Source: Microbacteriaceae bacterium VKM Ac-2855
GTDB taxonomy: Bacteria > Actinomycetota > Actinomycetes > Actinomycetales > Microbacteriaceae
Assembly (NCBI GenBank): GCA_013204985.1
Contig: JABMLG010000003.1
Location: 372,001 to 436,000, forward strand
Direction: 5' to 3'
DNA length: 64,000 nt
The notes under the pieces are model-generated. The model was not told the origin of the DNA. It did no database searches and worked only from the letters and a program-made list of their open reading frames with translations. Below, piece by piece: positions 26,245 through 34,434 of the stretch. A program made the position numbers and the translations under genes. Positions within the stretch are counted from its first letter, which is position 1. The number at the start of each line of letters is the position of its first letter.

Positions 26245-27429
26245 TCAGGCGGTGAGTCCCAGATCGCGGACGAAGGCGCCGAGGCGACGCACGCCTTCGT
26301 GCAGCAGGGCGGGTGAGGCGGCGTAGGAGATCCGGACGTGGTCGTCGGCCGTGTGCGTGCCGAAGTCCTTACCGGGAGTGAGAGCGACATGCGCCTCGCG
26401 GAGGGCGCGCTCGCAGAACTCCCATGACGACAGCCCCGTGGCGGTGATGTCGAAGTACGCGTAGAACGCACCGTTCGGCGCCACCGGCACGCGAAGGCCG
26501 ATTGCAGCCAGGCCCGTGAGCACGATCTCGCGGCGGGCGAGGAGTTCGAGCCGTCGCTGCTCGCAGAGTGCCAGCGTCTCCGGGGTGAAGCAGGCCAGAG
26601 CGGCCTCCTGCGCCGGCGCGGATGCGCAGAGGAAATAGTTCATGGCGAGGCGCTCGGCCGCCGGTACGAGCGCTTCGGGAAGCACGCACCAGCCGAGCCT
26701 CCAGCCGGTCATACCGAAGAACTTCGAGAAGCTGTTGATCACGATGGCGTCGGGATCGGCGGCGAGCACGGTGCGGGCGGGTGCGCCGTTCTCGTCGGGA
26801 TCGGCCAGGTCGAGGTAGATCTCGTCGACGATGCGCCACACGCCTCGATCGCGGGCGAGAGCGCAGATCGCGTCGAGTTCCGCATCCGGGATGGACGTAC
26901 CGGTGGGGTTCGACGGCGACGCGATCATCACGGCGGCGGTGCGCTCGCTGACGGCTGCCTCGACGTGGTCGCGGGTCAGCTGGAATCGGGTGGTGGCATC
27001 CGTCGGTACCGCGATGACCTGCCCGCCGAAACTCCGGATCAGCTCGCGATTGCACGGGTAGGAGGGGTCGGCCAGGATCACCTCGGAGCCGGGATCGACG
27101 GTCGCCGCGGTGACGAGGAGCAGCGCTGCGGAAGCGCCGGAGGTGATCACGATCCGCGCAGGATCGACGGCGACACCGTGCCGGTCGCGGTAGAACCCGG
27201 CGATCGCTGCGCGTAGAGCGGACGACCCGAGCGGAGGCGTGTAGGGCTGCGGCCGTCCGTCCATCACGTCGCTCATCGCCGCACGGACGGCGGGCGGCGC
27301 GCCGAAATCGGGCTCGCCGATGCTGAGTCGCACAACGTTGTGCCCGGCAGCCTCGAGTTCGGCGGCCTCCTGCCCGATACGCAGGGCGTGGAACGGCTCG
27401 GCGTTCTCGGCACGGCTGGACAGTTGCAT
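26245..27429 (-). CDS. PLP-dependent aminotransferase, class I/II fold
   Basis: Aminotransferase of 394 residues of the aspartate-aminotransferase fold. The Schiff-base lysine is in NSFSKFFGMTGWRLGW (K236); other fold-type-I signs are SIGEPDF near the N-terminus, ASPSNPTG and VDEIYLDL, and the substrate-carboxylate Arg in VRISYA. The ATG at 27429 has GGAGG seven bases upstream; the in-frame ATG at 27459 lacks a better site. It resembles class I aminotransferases of broad or unknown specificity, such as the DapL/PatA-like and aspartate types, and no neighbouring pathway narrows it. Confidence 0.9.
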   Translation of the reverse strand: MQLSSRAENAEPFHALRIGQEAAELEAAGHNVVRLSIGEPDFGAPPAVRAAMSDVMDGRPQPYTPPLGSSALRAAIAGFYRDRHGVAVDPARIVITSGASAALLLVTAATVDPGSEVILADPSYPCNRELIRSFGGQVIAVPTDATTRFQLTRDHVEAAVSERTAAVMIASPSNPTGTSIPDAELDAICALARDRGVWRIVDEIYLDLADPDENGAPARTVLAADPDAIVINSFSKFFGMTGWRLGWCVLPEALVPAAERLAMNYFLCASAPAQEAALACFTPETLALCEQRRLELLARREIVLTGLAAIGLRVPVAPNGAFYAYFDITATGLSSWEFCERALREAHVALTPGKDFGTHTADDHVRISYAASPALLHEGVRRLGAFVRDLGLTA

Positions 27430-27625
27430 GCGGGAGCCTCCAGGCGCGGGCGCATTCATGCCCGCCCCGCAAGGGTATTCGGACCCGCGCCACGTGAACC
27501 GCCGAGGGGGTCGGCCCTCAGCTCGCGGCAGAGGCGCAGACGAATCGTCGGGAGGCCCGGTCTCGGCGGGGGAACTTGTGGCGGAAAACGCCTCCGAGCG
27601 TTGACGAAGCGACACCCATTCGGGG

Positions 27626-27654
27626 GTGACAAACTCGAACAAGTGTTCTATACT
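27626..27654 (+). promoter_or_regulatory. LexA-box promoter without an assigned gene
   Basis: GTGACA (27626-27631) and TATACT (27649-27654) are 17 bases apart. TCGAACAAGTGTTCTA (27635-27650) lies between them and agrees with the actinobacterial SOS box TCGAAC-N4-GTTCGA except in one base of the last pair. The promoter points right, into 27655-27817, where no convincing gene is found. Confidence 0.6.
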
Positions 27655-27817
27655 GGGTGGATCACATCGACCCGAAGGGTAGCTGGATGACCCGCGCCGA
27701 GAGTGGGGCGCGGGCGCCGCCGCGAGCAACCGCGTGAGCTCTACCGACCTCCGAGAGAGGTCAGAACATTGATAACTCCACAGGGGAAGACGGAACGCGC
27801 CGTGGTGACGCGAGCAG
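27655..27817 (+). other. Non-coding stretch with two hairpins downstream of the LexA-box promoter
   Basis: Two stem-loops are visible: CCCGCGCC (27691-27698) with GGCGCGGG (27707-27714), and GACCTC (27746-27751) with GAGGTC (27757-27762) and a CGAGA loop. Only very short open frames occur (for example a 16-codon ATG frame at 27687). The rest of 27430-27625, upstream of the promoter, shows no gene or clear signal. This may be a small RNA or the leader of a deleted SOS gene. Confidence 0.3.
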
Positions 27818-28399
27818 TCAGGCCGCCGACGCCTTACGTCCGCTGGAGAGGAGGAACAGGGTCGTGACGCCCACGATGACGAGCAGGATCGCGGCGACGG
27901 TGACGAAGGAGGCGAGGGCGAGGATGGGCATGATGGCGACCAGCACACCGGCGATAATCGAGGCGATACCGGCGGTCACCGGGAGCCAGCGGAGTTGATC
28001 CGTCCGGGTCGCCCTGCTGGCGATGGAGGCGACGCCGTCGACGATCCACGCTGCGCCGATCACGATGCCGAGAATCGAGAGCGATTGCCACGGGTTCGAG
28101 AGGCAGAGGATACCGCCGACGAGGACGAGGCCGCCGAGGAGTCCGGTGAGCCAGCGGATCGACCCGGGCAGCCGGTCGGCGGTGAACGCCATGATCAGTC
28201 GGAACACGCCGCTCGCGATCAGGTGGATGCCGAACAGGATCGCGACCGTCAGCAGCGTGGCTCCCGGCACGAGGAAGGCGATGACGCCGAGCACGATCGC
28301 GAGGATGGCGACCGCGACGATCCAGCCGCGCTCGACGCCGGAACGGGCGAGCAGTCCGGATGCGGGCGACCCGGGAGTGGGAGTGGGCGAGCTGCTCAT
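27818..28399 (-). CDS. HdeD/DUF308-like membrane protein
   Basis: Protein of 193 residues made of about six closely spaced hydrophobic helices (for example IVAVAILAIVLGVIAFLVPG and SLSILGIVIGAAWIVDGVA), the pattern of the HdeD/DUF308 family with three two-helix repeats. Founding members are linked to acid stress in enteric bacteria; in actinobacteria the role is unknown. GAAGGA lies upstream of the ATG at 28399. Flanking genes are not obviously related. Confidence 0.86.
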   Translation of the reverse strand: MSSSPTPTPGSPASGLLARSGVERGWIVAVAILAIVLGVIAFLVPGATLLTVAILFGIHLIASGVFRLIMAFTADRLPGSIRWLTGLLGGLVLVGGILCLSNPWQSLSILGIVIGAAWIVDGVASIASRATRTDQLRWLPVTAGIASIIAGVLVAIMPILALASFVTVAAILLVIVGVTTLFLLSSGRKASAA

Positions 28400-28509
28400 G
28401 CGTCGAGTCCTTCGAACGGGGCCGCGGTGGCGGGATCCCGCCAGCACCCACTATCGCAGTCTCGGCGGCACTCCGTCGTGCACCCGCGCCGGGAGAGAGC
28501 AGGACAGGT

Positions 28510-31404
28510 TCAGAAGCCTCGGCGAAGTGCTTGGTCGAGCATCGCGACGAAGAACTCGGCACTCTCCTCGGTGAAGCACAGTGGTGGCTTCACCTTGAGA
28601 ACGTTCTGCCTGTCGCCGGTCGGCTGCACGATGACACCGAGTTCGAGCATCCGCTCGCATACGGCGGCGGTCTCCTCTCGGGCGGGCTCGAGGGTCTCGC
28701 GATCTCGGACCAGCTCGATGCCGAGGTACAGTCCGCTTCCGTGCACGGTGCCGATCAGCGGATGCTTCTGCGCGAGGTCGAGAACACGCCGGGTCAGCAG
28801 CCCGCCGACACGGAGGGCGTTCGCCTGCAGGCCCTCGTCCTCCATGATGTCGAGGATCACGGTGCCCAGCCGGCTGCTCAGCGTGCTTCCGCCGGCGGAG
28901 GAGAAGAACGTGCCCTGGACGGCGAGGCTCTCGGCGATCGCGCGGCGGGTGATGACGGCGCCGAGCGGATGTCCGTTGCCCATCGCCTTGGCGACTGTGA
29001 CGACATCCGGTACAACGCCGGGATGCTGCTGGAACCCCCAGAACACGTCGCCCTGTCGCCCGTAGCCGACCTGGACCTCGTCCGAGATGGTGACGCCGCC
29101 GCCGGCGCGTACGGCTGCGTAGACGGCGGCGAGATAGCCCGCCGGCACCTCGATTCCGCCGGCGTTGCCGTGGCGTGGCTCGGCGATGAACGTGCCGATC
29201 GGGGTGCCGGCTGCGGCGAGCTCGGTCAGCTGCGCGACGGTGTCGGCGGCGTACGCGGCGCCCGCATCCTCGCCGCGATGGGCGCCCCGATACGCGTTGG
29301 GCGCGGGGGTGACGTGCACCCAGCCGGGTCGGGTGGACTCGGCCTGCGGATTGTCGGAGACCGAGGTGGACACGGCATCGGTGGCGAGGGACCAGCCGTG
29401 ATACGACTCACTGACGCACATCACGTCGTCGCGGCCGGTGAAAGCGGAGGTGAGCCGGAGAGCGAGGTCGACGGCTTCGGTGCCGCTGTTCACCAGCAGC
29501 ACGGTGTCGAAGGACCCGGGCAGGGTCCGCAGCAGCCGCTCGCTGAGCTCGACGACGGCATCGTAGTGGAACCGCGAGTTGGTGTTGAGCATCCGCCACT
29601 GGTCGTCGGCCGCATCCGCGAGGCGCGGGTGACCGTGCCCGAGCACGGTCACGTTGTTCACCATGTCGAGGTAGTGCCGGCCGTCGGTGTCGATGAGGTG
29701 CTCGGCCCAGCCGCGCTCGATCTGCGGCGGGGAGGCGTAGTAGTGGCTCTGCAGCGGATCGTAGGCGCGGTCGCGGCGGGCGAGCTCCGCCGAAGAATCA
29801 GGGCGGGGCGCAGCCGTGCTGATGAGGCCGAGCAGCGGCGCAGGGTCGAGACAGCGCGTCCGCCACGCCGAGAACTCGCCGGGTCGCACGAACAACGGTG
29901 GAGGTTCGGCGCCCGACACCGTCAGCCAGATGGTGACCGTGTCCGTTGCACGGCCGATCACGGCGCCGGAGGCGACGGCGCCGAGGGGCTCGGGCGACAG
30001 GCCGGCGATCACCACACGATGCTCCGCGCCGTCCAGAATCACCAGGTCGTCGCGGCGGTGTGCGGTTGCGGCGAACGGGGCGTACAGCGGATGACCGCCC
30101 TCGGCGAAATGCACCTCGACGCCGAGAGCGGTGTTGATGGGCTCGCCCGACCGGTGGACGGCGGAGCGGGTGAGTCGGGACTCACCGAAGCGAGTGACTG
30201 CGCATCCGTTCGCCGCAGCCGCCTTGGCGAGCAGGCGGCGCTCGAGGGCGATCGGCTCGCGCAACCAGGCGCCATCCCGCAGGACCCTGCTGCTGCAGCC
30301 GAGATCGAGCTGCGCCGGTGCGCTGTCGACGACGAGCATCCGGGTCGAACCGTGCAGTGGCGTCGGTGCGACGACGGTCCGGCCGAGCCGAGCGCGGATG
30401 GCCGCGGTGGCGACGTCGATGTCGACGGCGGCCGGGACGGCGAAGATCGTCCACTCCCGTTCGCGCGCGACGTCGGCGTAGCGGTTGCCGGGATCCGCCG
30501 CGATCTGCTGCTCGCCGCTCACCACGAGGACGGCGCCCCGCAGCACGATGAGCGGCCAGAGCGCCGCGATCTCGGTATCGCTGAGGGGAACGAGCGAGTC
30601 GAAGGCGGCGATGGTCTCCAGTACCGCGAACGGCTGCTCGGGCTCGTGGTGGAAGATCGCGGTGCAGGCGATCGCGAGTTCGGCAACGCGCCAGCCGAGG
30701 CTCGCGTCGCCGAAGTCGATGATGCCGTCGATGATCGGCCGGCCGATCGCGTCGGCGTGACAGACCACGTTGTCGTCGGTGAGGTCGCCGTGAAGGGGCT
30801 GCGTCGGCAGCCGGTCCCGGAGCGGTGACAAGCGGGCGACGGCGCGACCGGCTGCGGCGCGGAGGAACTCGCGGCGTTCGGGCGGAGCGTGCTGCAGCAG
30901 GTCCGAGACGACGGTCTCGGCGCGGCGGAGGTCCCATTGCAGAGTGCGATCGAGCCCCTCATGCCGCAGACCGGCCAGCGCCGCCGAGACGCGGCCGGCG
31001 ACGGTGCCCAACTGTCGAGCGCTCGCCACGGAGAGATGGTCGAAATCGATCAGGGGGGTGCCGTCGACGAATTCGAGCAATCGCACCAGGTGGGTGACCC
31101 CGTCGAGGTCGACGGCCGCGATCTCTTCTCCTCGGAAGGAGAGGCGGGGGCGGGGAGTCGCCAGGCCGCCGCCGTGCAGCGAGGTCATCACCGCGTTCTG
31201 CGCCTCGACCTCGGCTCGGGTGAAGGCAGGATTGCTGATTTTGAGGAGCCACCGCGTGCCGTCCGCCGTCTCCAGCCGGAAGTTGCGATCCTGCTGGCTG
31301 CCGAGTTCGTGCAACCGTCCTCGCACGCCGAACAGCTCGGCGGCGATCGCGGCGGCGCGCGCCGACGACACGTCCGGGCGGGGCAGCTCAGCGGTGATGC
31401 TCAT
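28510..31404 (-). CDS. Fusion: APH-type kinase, degenerate M23-like domain, class III aminotransferase
   Basis: Protein of 964 residues with three parts. Residues about 10-310 form an APH-type phosphotransferase with catalytic loop LHGDLTDDN (H205) and metal site IDFGD. Residues about 400-500 resemble the M23 (lysostaphin-type) fold, INTALGVEVHFAEGGHPLYAPF then VVIAGLSP, but the metal-binding His expected in HLGID and GHLS are Thr-Ala and Ala here, so peptidase activity is unlikely. Residues about 540-964 are a class III PLP aminotransferase with NSGTEAVDLA, SDEVQVGYGRQG and the lysine in VAKAMGNGHPLG (K806). Related fusions and ethanolamine-phosphate phospho-lyases suggest an amino-alcohol or amino-sugar route: phosphorylation followed by PLP chemistry. 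The start at 31404 has GAGAGG upstream. Confidence 0.88.
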   Translation of the reverse strand: MSITAELPRPDVSSARAAAIAAELFGVRGRLHELGSQQDRNFRLETADGTRWLLKISNPAFTRAEVEAQNAVMTSLHGGGLATPRPRLSFRGEEIAAVDLDGVTHLVRLLEFVDGTPLIDFDHLSVASARQLGTVAGRVSAALAGLRHEGLDRTLQWDLRRAETVVSDLLQHAPPERREFLRAAAGRAVARLSPLRDRLPTQPLHGDLTDDNVVCHADAIGRPIIDGIIDFGDASLGWRVAELAIACTAIFHHEPEQPFAVLETIAAFDSLVPLSDTEIAALWPLIVLRGAVLVVSGEQQIAADPGNRYADVAREREWTIFAVPAAVDIDVATAAIRARLGRTVVAPTPLHGSTRMLVVDSAPAQLDLGCSSRVLRDGAWLREPIALERRLLAKAAAANGCAVTRFGESRLTRSAVHRSGEPINTALGVEVHFAEGGHPLYAPFAATAHRRDDLVILDGAEHRVVIAGLSPEPLGAVASGAVIGRATDTVTIWLTVSGAEPPPLFVRPGEFSAWRTRCLDPAPLLGLISTAAPRPDSSAELARRDRAYDPLQSHYYASPPQIERGWAEHLIDTDGRHYLDMVNNVTVLGHGHPRLADAADDQWRMLNTNSRFHYDAVVELSERLLRTLPGSFDTVLLVNSGTEAVDLALRLTSAFTGRDDVMCVSESYHGWSLATDAVSTSVSDNPQAESTRPGWVHVTPAPNAYRGAHRGEDAGAAYAADTVAQLTELAAAGTPIGTFIAEPRHGNAGGIEVPAGYLAAVYAAVRAGGGVTISDEVQVGYGRQGDVFWGFQQHPGVVPDVVTVAKAMGNGHPLGAVITRRAIAESLAVQGTFFSSAGGSTLSSRLGTVILDIMEDEGLQANALRVGGLLTRRVLDLAQKHPLIGTVHGSGLYLGIELVRDRETLEPAREETAAVCERMLELGVIVQPTGDRQNVLKVKPPLCFTEESAEFFVAMLDQALRRGF

Positions 31405-31516
31405 CCGGGCCTCTCTGGCAGGAAGGTTGCAGTCTGACGAGGAACGACTCAGCGCCACCCTACAAGCGCGGCGGGCGGTCATCCGGGCCATCGCGGAGGG
31501 GCACCTCGAGATCGGC

Positions 31517-32176
31517 CTAACGCCGCAGCGCGCGACGCGCGAGCGTGTTGCCGAGCCACTGCACCAGCTGCACGATCACGATGATCACCAGCACCGCGGC
31601 CCACGTCACGACCGGTTCGAACTGGCGGTAACCGTACTGGATGGCGAAGGTGCCCAGGCCGCCGCCACCGATGGTGCCCGCGACGGCCGACATGTCGACC
31701 AGCGCGACCACGATGAACGTGTAGCCGAGGATCAGCGGGCCGAGCGCCTCGGGCACGATGACCGACCAGATGATGCGGAAGCGGCTGGCTCCGACCGAGC
31801 GGGCGGCCTCGATCACGCCGGGCTGAACGGTCAGCAGATTCTGCTCGACGATGCGGCTCACACCGAACACCGCCGCGAGCGCGAGGGTGAAGGTGATCGC
31901 GTTGTTGCCGATGCCGAGGCCGGTGACCGCGCGGGCCAGGGGCTGAGCGGCGGCGATGAAGATGATGAAGGGGATGGGCCGGAAGATGTTCACCAGCAGG
32001 TTGAGCACCCCGAAGACCAGGCGGTTCGGGTAGAGGCTGCCGGCACGGGTGACATAGAGACCGAGGCCGACCAGCAGGCCGCCGAGGCCACCCGCCACGA
32101 GGCTGATGCCGACGATGTAGAGGGTCTCACCGGTCGCCTGGCTGAGCTTGGGCAGCAGGGGAATCAGTTCGTCCAC
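31517..32176 (-). CDS. metI: Methionine ABC transporter permease MetI
   Basis: Inner-membrane permease of 219 residues with five or so hydrophobic spans and the MetI-type loop ARSVGASRFRIIWSVIVPEALGPLI, which docks to the ATPase, preceded by PGVIEAARSVGAS. The N-terminal TGETLYIVGISLVAGGLGGL span is typical. The start overlaps the end of metN by 13 bases. It is the last gene of a metQ-metN-metI unit read leftward. Substrate by family: methionine, possibly also D-methionine or N-formyl forms. Confidence 0.93.
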   Translation of the reverse strand: MDELIPLLPKLSQATGETLYIVGISLVAGGLGGLLVGLGLYVTRAGSLYPNRLVFGVLNLLVNIFRPIPFIIFIAAAQPLARAVTGLGIGNNAITFTLALAAVFGVSRIVEQNLLTVQPGVIEAARSVGASRFRIIWSVIVPEALGPLILGYTFIVVALVDMSAVAGTIGGGGLGTFAIQYGYRQFEPVVTWAAVLVIIVIVQLVQWLGNTLARRALRR

Positions 32177-33204
32177 GTCGGGACCTCCGTGACGGTGAGG
32201 CGCTCGGCGAGGCTCGCGAGCAGCGGGTCGATCGCGTCATCCGCTCCGGCGAGAGCGAGGGTGAGGTGTCCGAAGACACGGCCGCGGATATCGGTGATGC
32301 CGCCGTAGACCAGTTCGAAGCCGACACCGGCAGCGGAGATCCGCGCGAAGATCTCGCCTTGCGAGGGGGTCGACTCGGTGAACGACAGCGTCACGAGGCG
32401 TCCGTCGTGGCGGCTGCGCAGCACGGCCGCCTCCTCGGCGGACGGGAGCGAGCGCACCACGGTCGAGACGAAACGTCGGGTGACCGGTTGCTGCGGATCC
32501 GAGAACACGTCGAACACGTCGCCGCGTTCCACGATGCGGCCGTTCTCCATCACGGCGACCTTGGTCGCGATCGACTGGATCACGTCCATCTCGTGCGTGA
32601 TGACGATCACGGTGACCCCGAACTCCTCGTTCACTCGCCGGAGCAGGGCGAGCACCTCGTGCGTGGTCTCAGGATCGAGGGCGCTGGTCGCTTCGTCGGC
32701 GAGCAGCAGCCGGGGCGAGGCTGCGAGGGCGCGGGCGATTCCGACCCGCTGCTTCTGGCCGCCGGAGAGCTGTTCCGGGTAGGCGTCGCCCTTGTCCTCG
32801 AGGCCGACAAAGCGCAGCAGCTCGTCGACTCGTGCCCGGATCTCGCCGCGCGGGCTGCCGGCGACGTGCAACGGGTAGGCGATGTTGCCGCGCACCGATT
32901 TCGAGGCGAACAGATTGAACTGCTGGAAGATCATGCCGATGCCGAGACGCACTCGGCGCAACTCCGACTCGCGGAGGCCGACGATCTCGCGGCCGTCGAC
33001 GAGGATGCTGCCGGACGTGGCGGTCTCGAGCGCATTCACCAGCCGGACGAGCGTGCTCTTGCCCGCCCCGGAATAGCCGATGATGCCGTAGATGTCGCCG
33101 GCTTCGATGTCGAGGCTGACGGCGTCGATCGCGACGGCCGCAACTCCACCGCGCTTGGGCGGCGGATACGTCTTGGTCACGTCGCGGAAGGAGACGAGGG
33201 GCAT
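32164..33204 (-). CDS. metN: Methionine ABC transporter ATPase MetN
   Basis: ATPase of 346 residues: Walker A GYSGAGKST, signature LSGGQKQR, Walker B LLLADEATSALD, His switch VITHEM, and a C-terminal NIL domain (about residues 265-340) that binds methionine and feeds back on transport in the E. coli protein. Length and layout match MetN. It lies 116 bases downstream of metQ and overlaps metI. Confidence 0.95.
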   Translation of the reverse strand: MPLVSFRDVTKTYPPPKRGGVAAVAIDAVSLDIEAGDIYGIIGYSGAGKSTLVRLVNALETATSGSILVDGREIVGLRESELRRVRLGIGMIFQQFNLFASKSVRGNIAYPLHVAGSPRGEIRARVDELLRFVGLEDKGDAYPEQLSGGQKQRVGIARALAASPRLLLADEATSALDPETTHEVLALLRRVNEEFGVTVIVITHEMDVIQSIATKVAVMENGRIVERGDVFDVFSDPQQPVTRRFVSTVVRSLPSAEEAAVLRSRHDGRLVTLSFTESTPSQGEIFARISAAGVGFELVYGGITDIRGRVFGHLTLALAGADDAIDPLLASLAERLTVTEVPTWTN

Positions 33205-33320
33205 TGCGGGCCTTTCGGAGGCGGGAGGGTGTCCCAGAGAACGGAGAGGGGCGTGGAAACGCGGATGCGGCCGGCCGTCGAGAATGTCGACGACCGGCCG
33301 CGGTCAGGCGGCGAGCTGGA

Positions 33321-34208
33321 TCAGCCCTTCGCCTCGATGTCCTTCTCGACCGTCTCGAGGGACGACTGCAGATCGGCGACCGGGGTCTTCACGAAGACCG
33401 CTGTGCCACCCGACTTCTCCTGGACGCCGTCGAGGACGGCCTGGGTGTCCTGGTAGATCGAGACGAGCTTCGCGTAGGTCTCGTCGTCCTTGTCCTCGGC
33501 GCGCGCGGCGAAGATGTTCACGTACGGCAGGGCGTTGGGGTCGGATGGGTCGTCCTGCGCGATCGCGTCGGAGGCGGTGAGTCCGGCGTTCTCGAGGAAG
33601 TCGTTGTTGATGATCGCGGCGGCGACGTCGGGCAGCGAGGTCGCGGTGAGCGACGCATCCAGCGAGGTGACCTTCACCTTCGATGCCGCGGTGTCGACGT
33701 CGTCGACGGTCGAGAAGATCGAGCCTCCACCCTTCAGCTCGATCAGGCCCGCCGACTGCAGCACGAGCAGGCCCCGGGCCTGGTTGCTCTCGTCGTTGGG
33801 CACGGCGACGGTCTCGCCCTCTGCGATGTCGGAGACATCGTCGTATTTGGTCGAGTAGAGCCCGAGCGGGTAGATCGCGGTGGCGCCGACCGGTACGAGG
33901 TCGGCGTCGCTGGCCGCGTTGTACTGCGCGAGGTAGACGATGTGCTGGAACTGGTTGAGGTCGATCTCGCCCTCGGTCAGCGCCGGGTTGGGCTGCGTGT
34001 ACTCGGTGAAGTCGACGATCTCGACGTCGATGCCGGCCTCTTTCGCGGCTTCGGTGTACGTCGCCCAGTACGGGTCGCTGGCGCCGACGACGCCGATCTT
34101 CACGCTCTCGTCGGCGGCGGCGTCGCTGCCGGACGAGGCGCAACCGGAGAGCAGCGCGACGACGGAGGCGCCGGCTGCGATGGTGAGAAGGGTGCTGCGG
34201 AGTGACAT
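33321..34208 (-). CDS. metQ: MetQ/NlpA-type methionine-binding lipoprotein
   Basis: Lipoprotein of 295 residues; lipobox ALLSGC follows a short hydrophobic signal. The NlpA/MetQ fold is shown by VKIGVVGASDPYWATYTEAAKEAGIDVEIVDF, the EGEIDLNQFQH segment and PNDESNQARGLLVLQSAGLI. GAAAGGAT lies upstream of the ATG at 34208. First gene of the metQNI operon; a structured leader at 34229-34311 precedes it. The substrate is methionine by family, though some relatives carry other small amino acids or dipeptides. Confidence 0.93.
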   Translation of the reverse strand: MSLRSTLLTIAAGASVVALLSGCASSGSDAAADESVKIGVVGASDPYWATYTEAAKEAGIDVEIVDFTEYTQPNPALTEGEIDLNQFQHIVYLAQYNAASDADLVPVGATAIYPLGLYSTKYDDVSDIAEGETVAVPNDESNQARGLLVLQSAGLIELKGGGSIFSTVDDVDTAASKVKVTSLDASLTATSLPDVAAAIINNDFLENAGLTASDAIAQDDPSDPNALPYVNIFAARAEDKDDETYAKLVSIYQDTQAVLDGVQEKSGGTAVFVKTPVADLQSSLETVEKDIEAKG

Positions 34209-34228
34209 GGTGGGGTGGATCCTTTCGT

Positions 34229-34311
34229 GGTCCGGGCCCGCGGGCGTCGTTGTTCGCCGCCAGGTGCATCCGGTCGCTGTCGTTCCGGAACGCACCGCCT
34301 CGTCGCGGACC
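34229..34311 (-). promoter_or_regulatory. Structured leader upstream of metQ, candidate regulatory RNA
   Basis: Read on the minus strand, GGTCCG (34306-34311) pairs with CGGACC (34229-34234) and encloses two hairpins: GGTGCGTTCCGG (34285-34296) with CCGGATGCACC (34263-34273), eleven pairs with one bulge and one G-U, and a short GGCG/CGCC stem (34255-34258 with 34243-34246). This makes a three-way junction ending about 20 bases before the metQ start. I do not recognise it as SAM-I or SAM-IV. No transcription start is proven. Confidence 0.45.
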
Positions 34312-34434
34312 CTGAGAAGCACCGTAGGGAACGATCACGGAGAACGCGAAACATGTTCGTAACACGACGGAACATCCGCTGCAGCCTGCCTGGCGCTCCC
34401 GGATATCGTGGTGGCGACAGCGGGAGGAGGACGC

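Noticed and set aside
28360-30828. An 822-codon plus-strand frame over the fusion gene
   Set aside because: Antisense shadow of the kinase-aminotransferase gene; no domain is recognisable.
34345-34365. A LexA-like palindrome (CGAAACATGTTCG) between metQ and the PucR-type gene
   Set aside because: Its half-site spacing is one base short of the actinobacterial SOS box and neither gene is a known SOS member.
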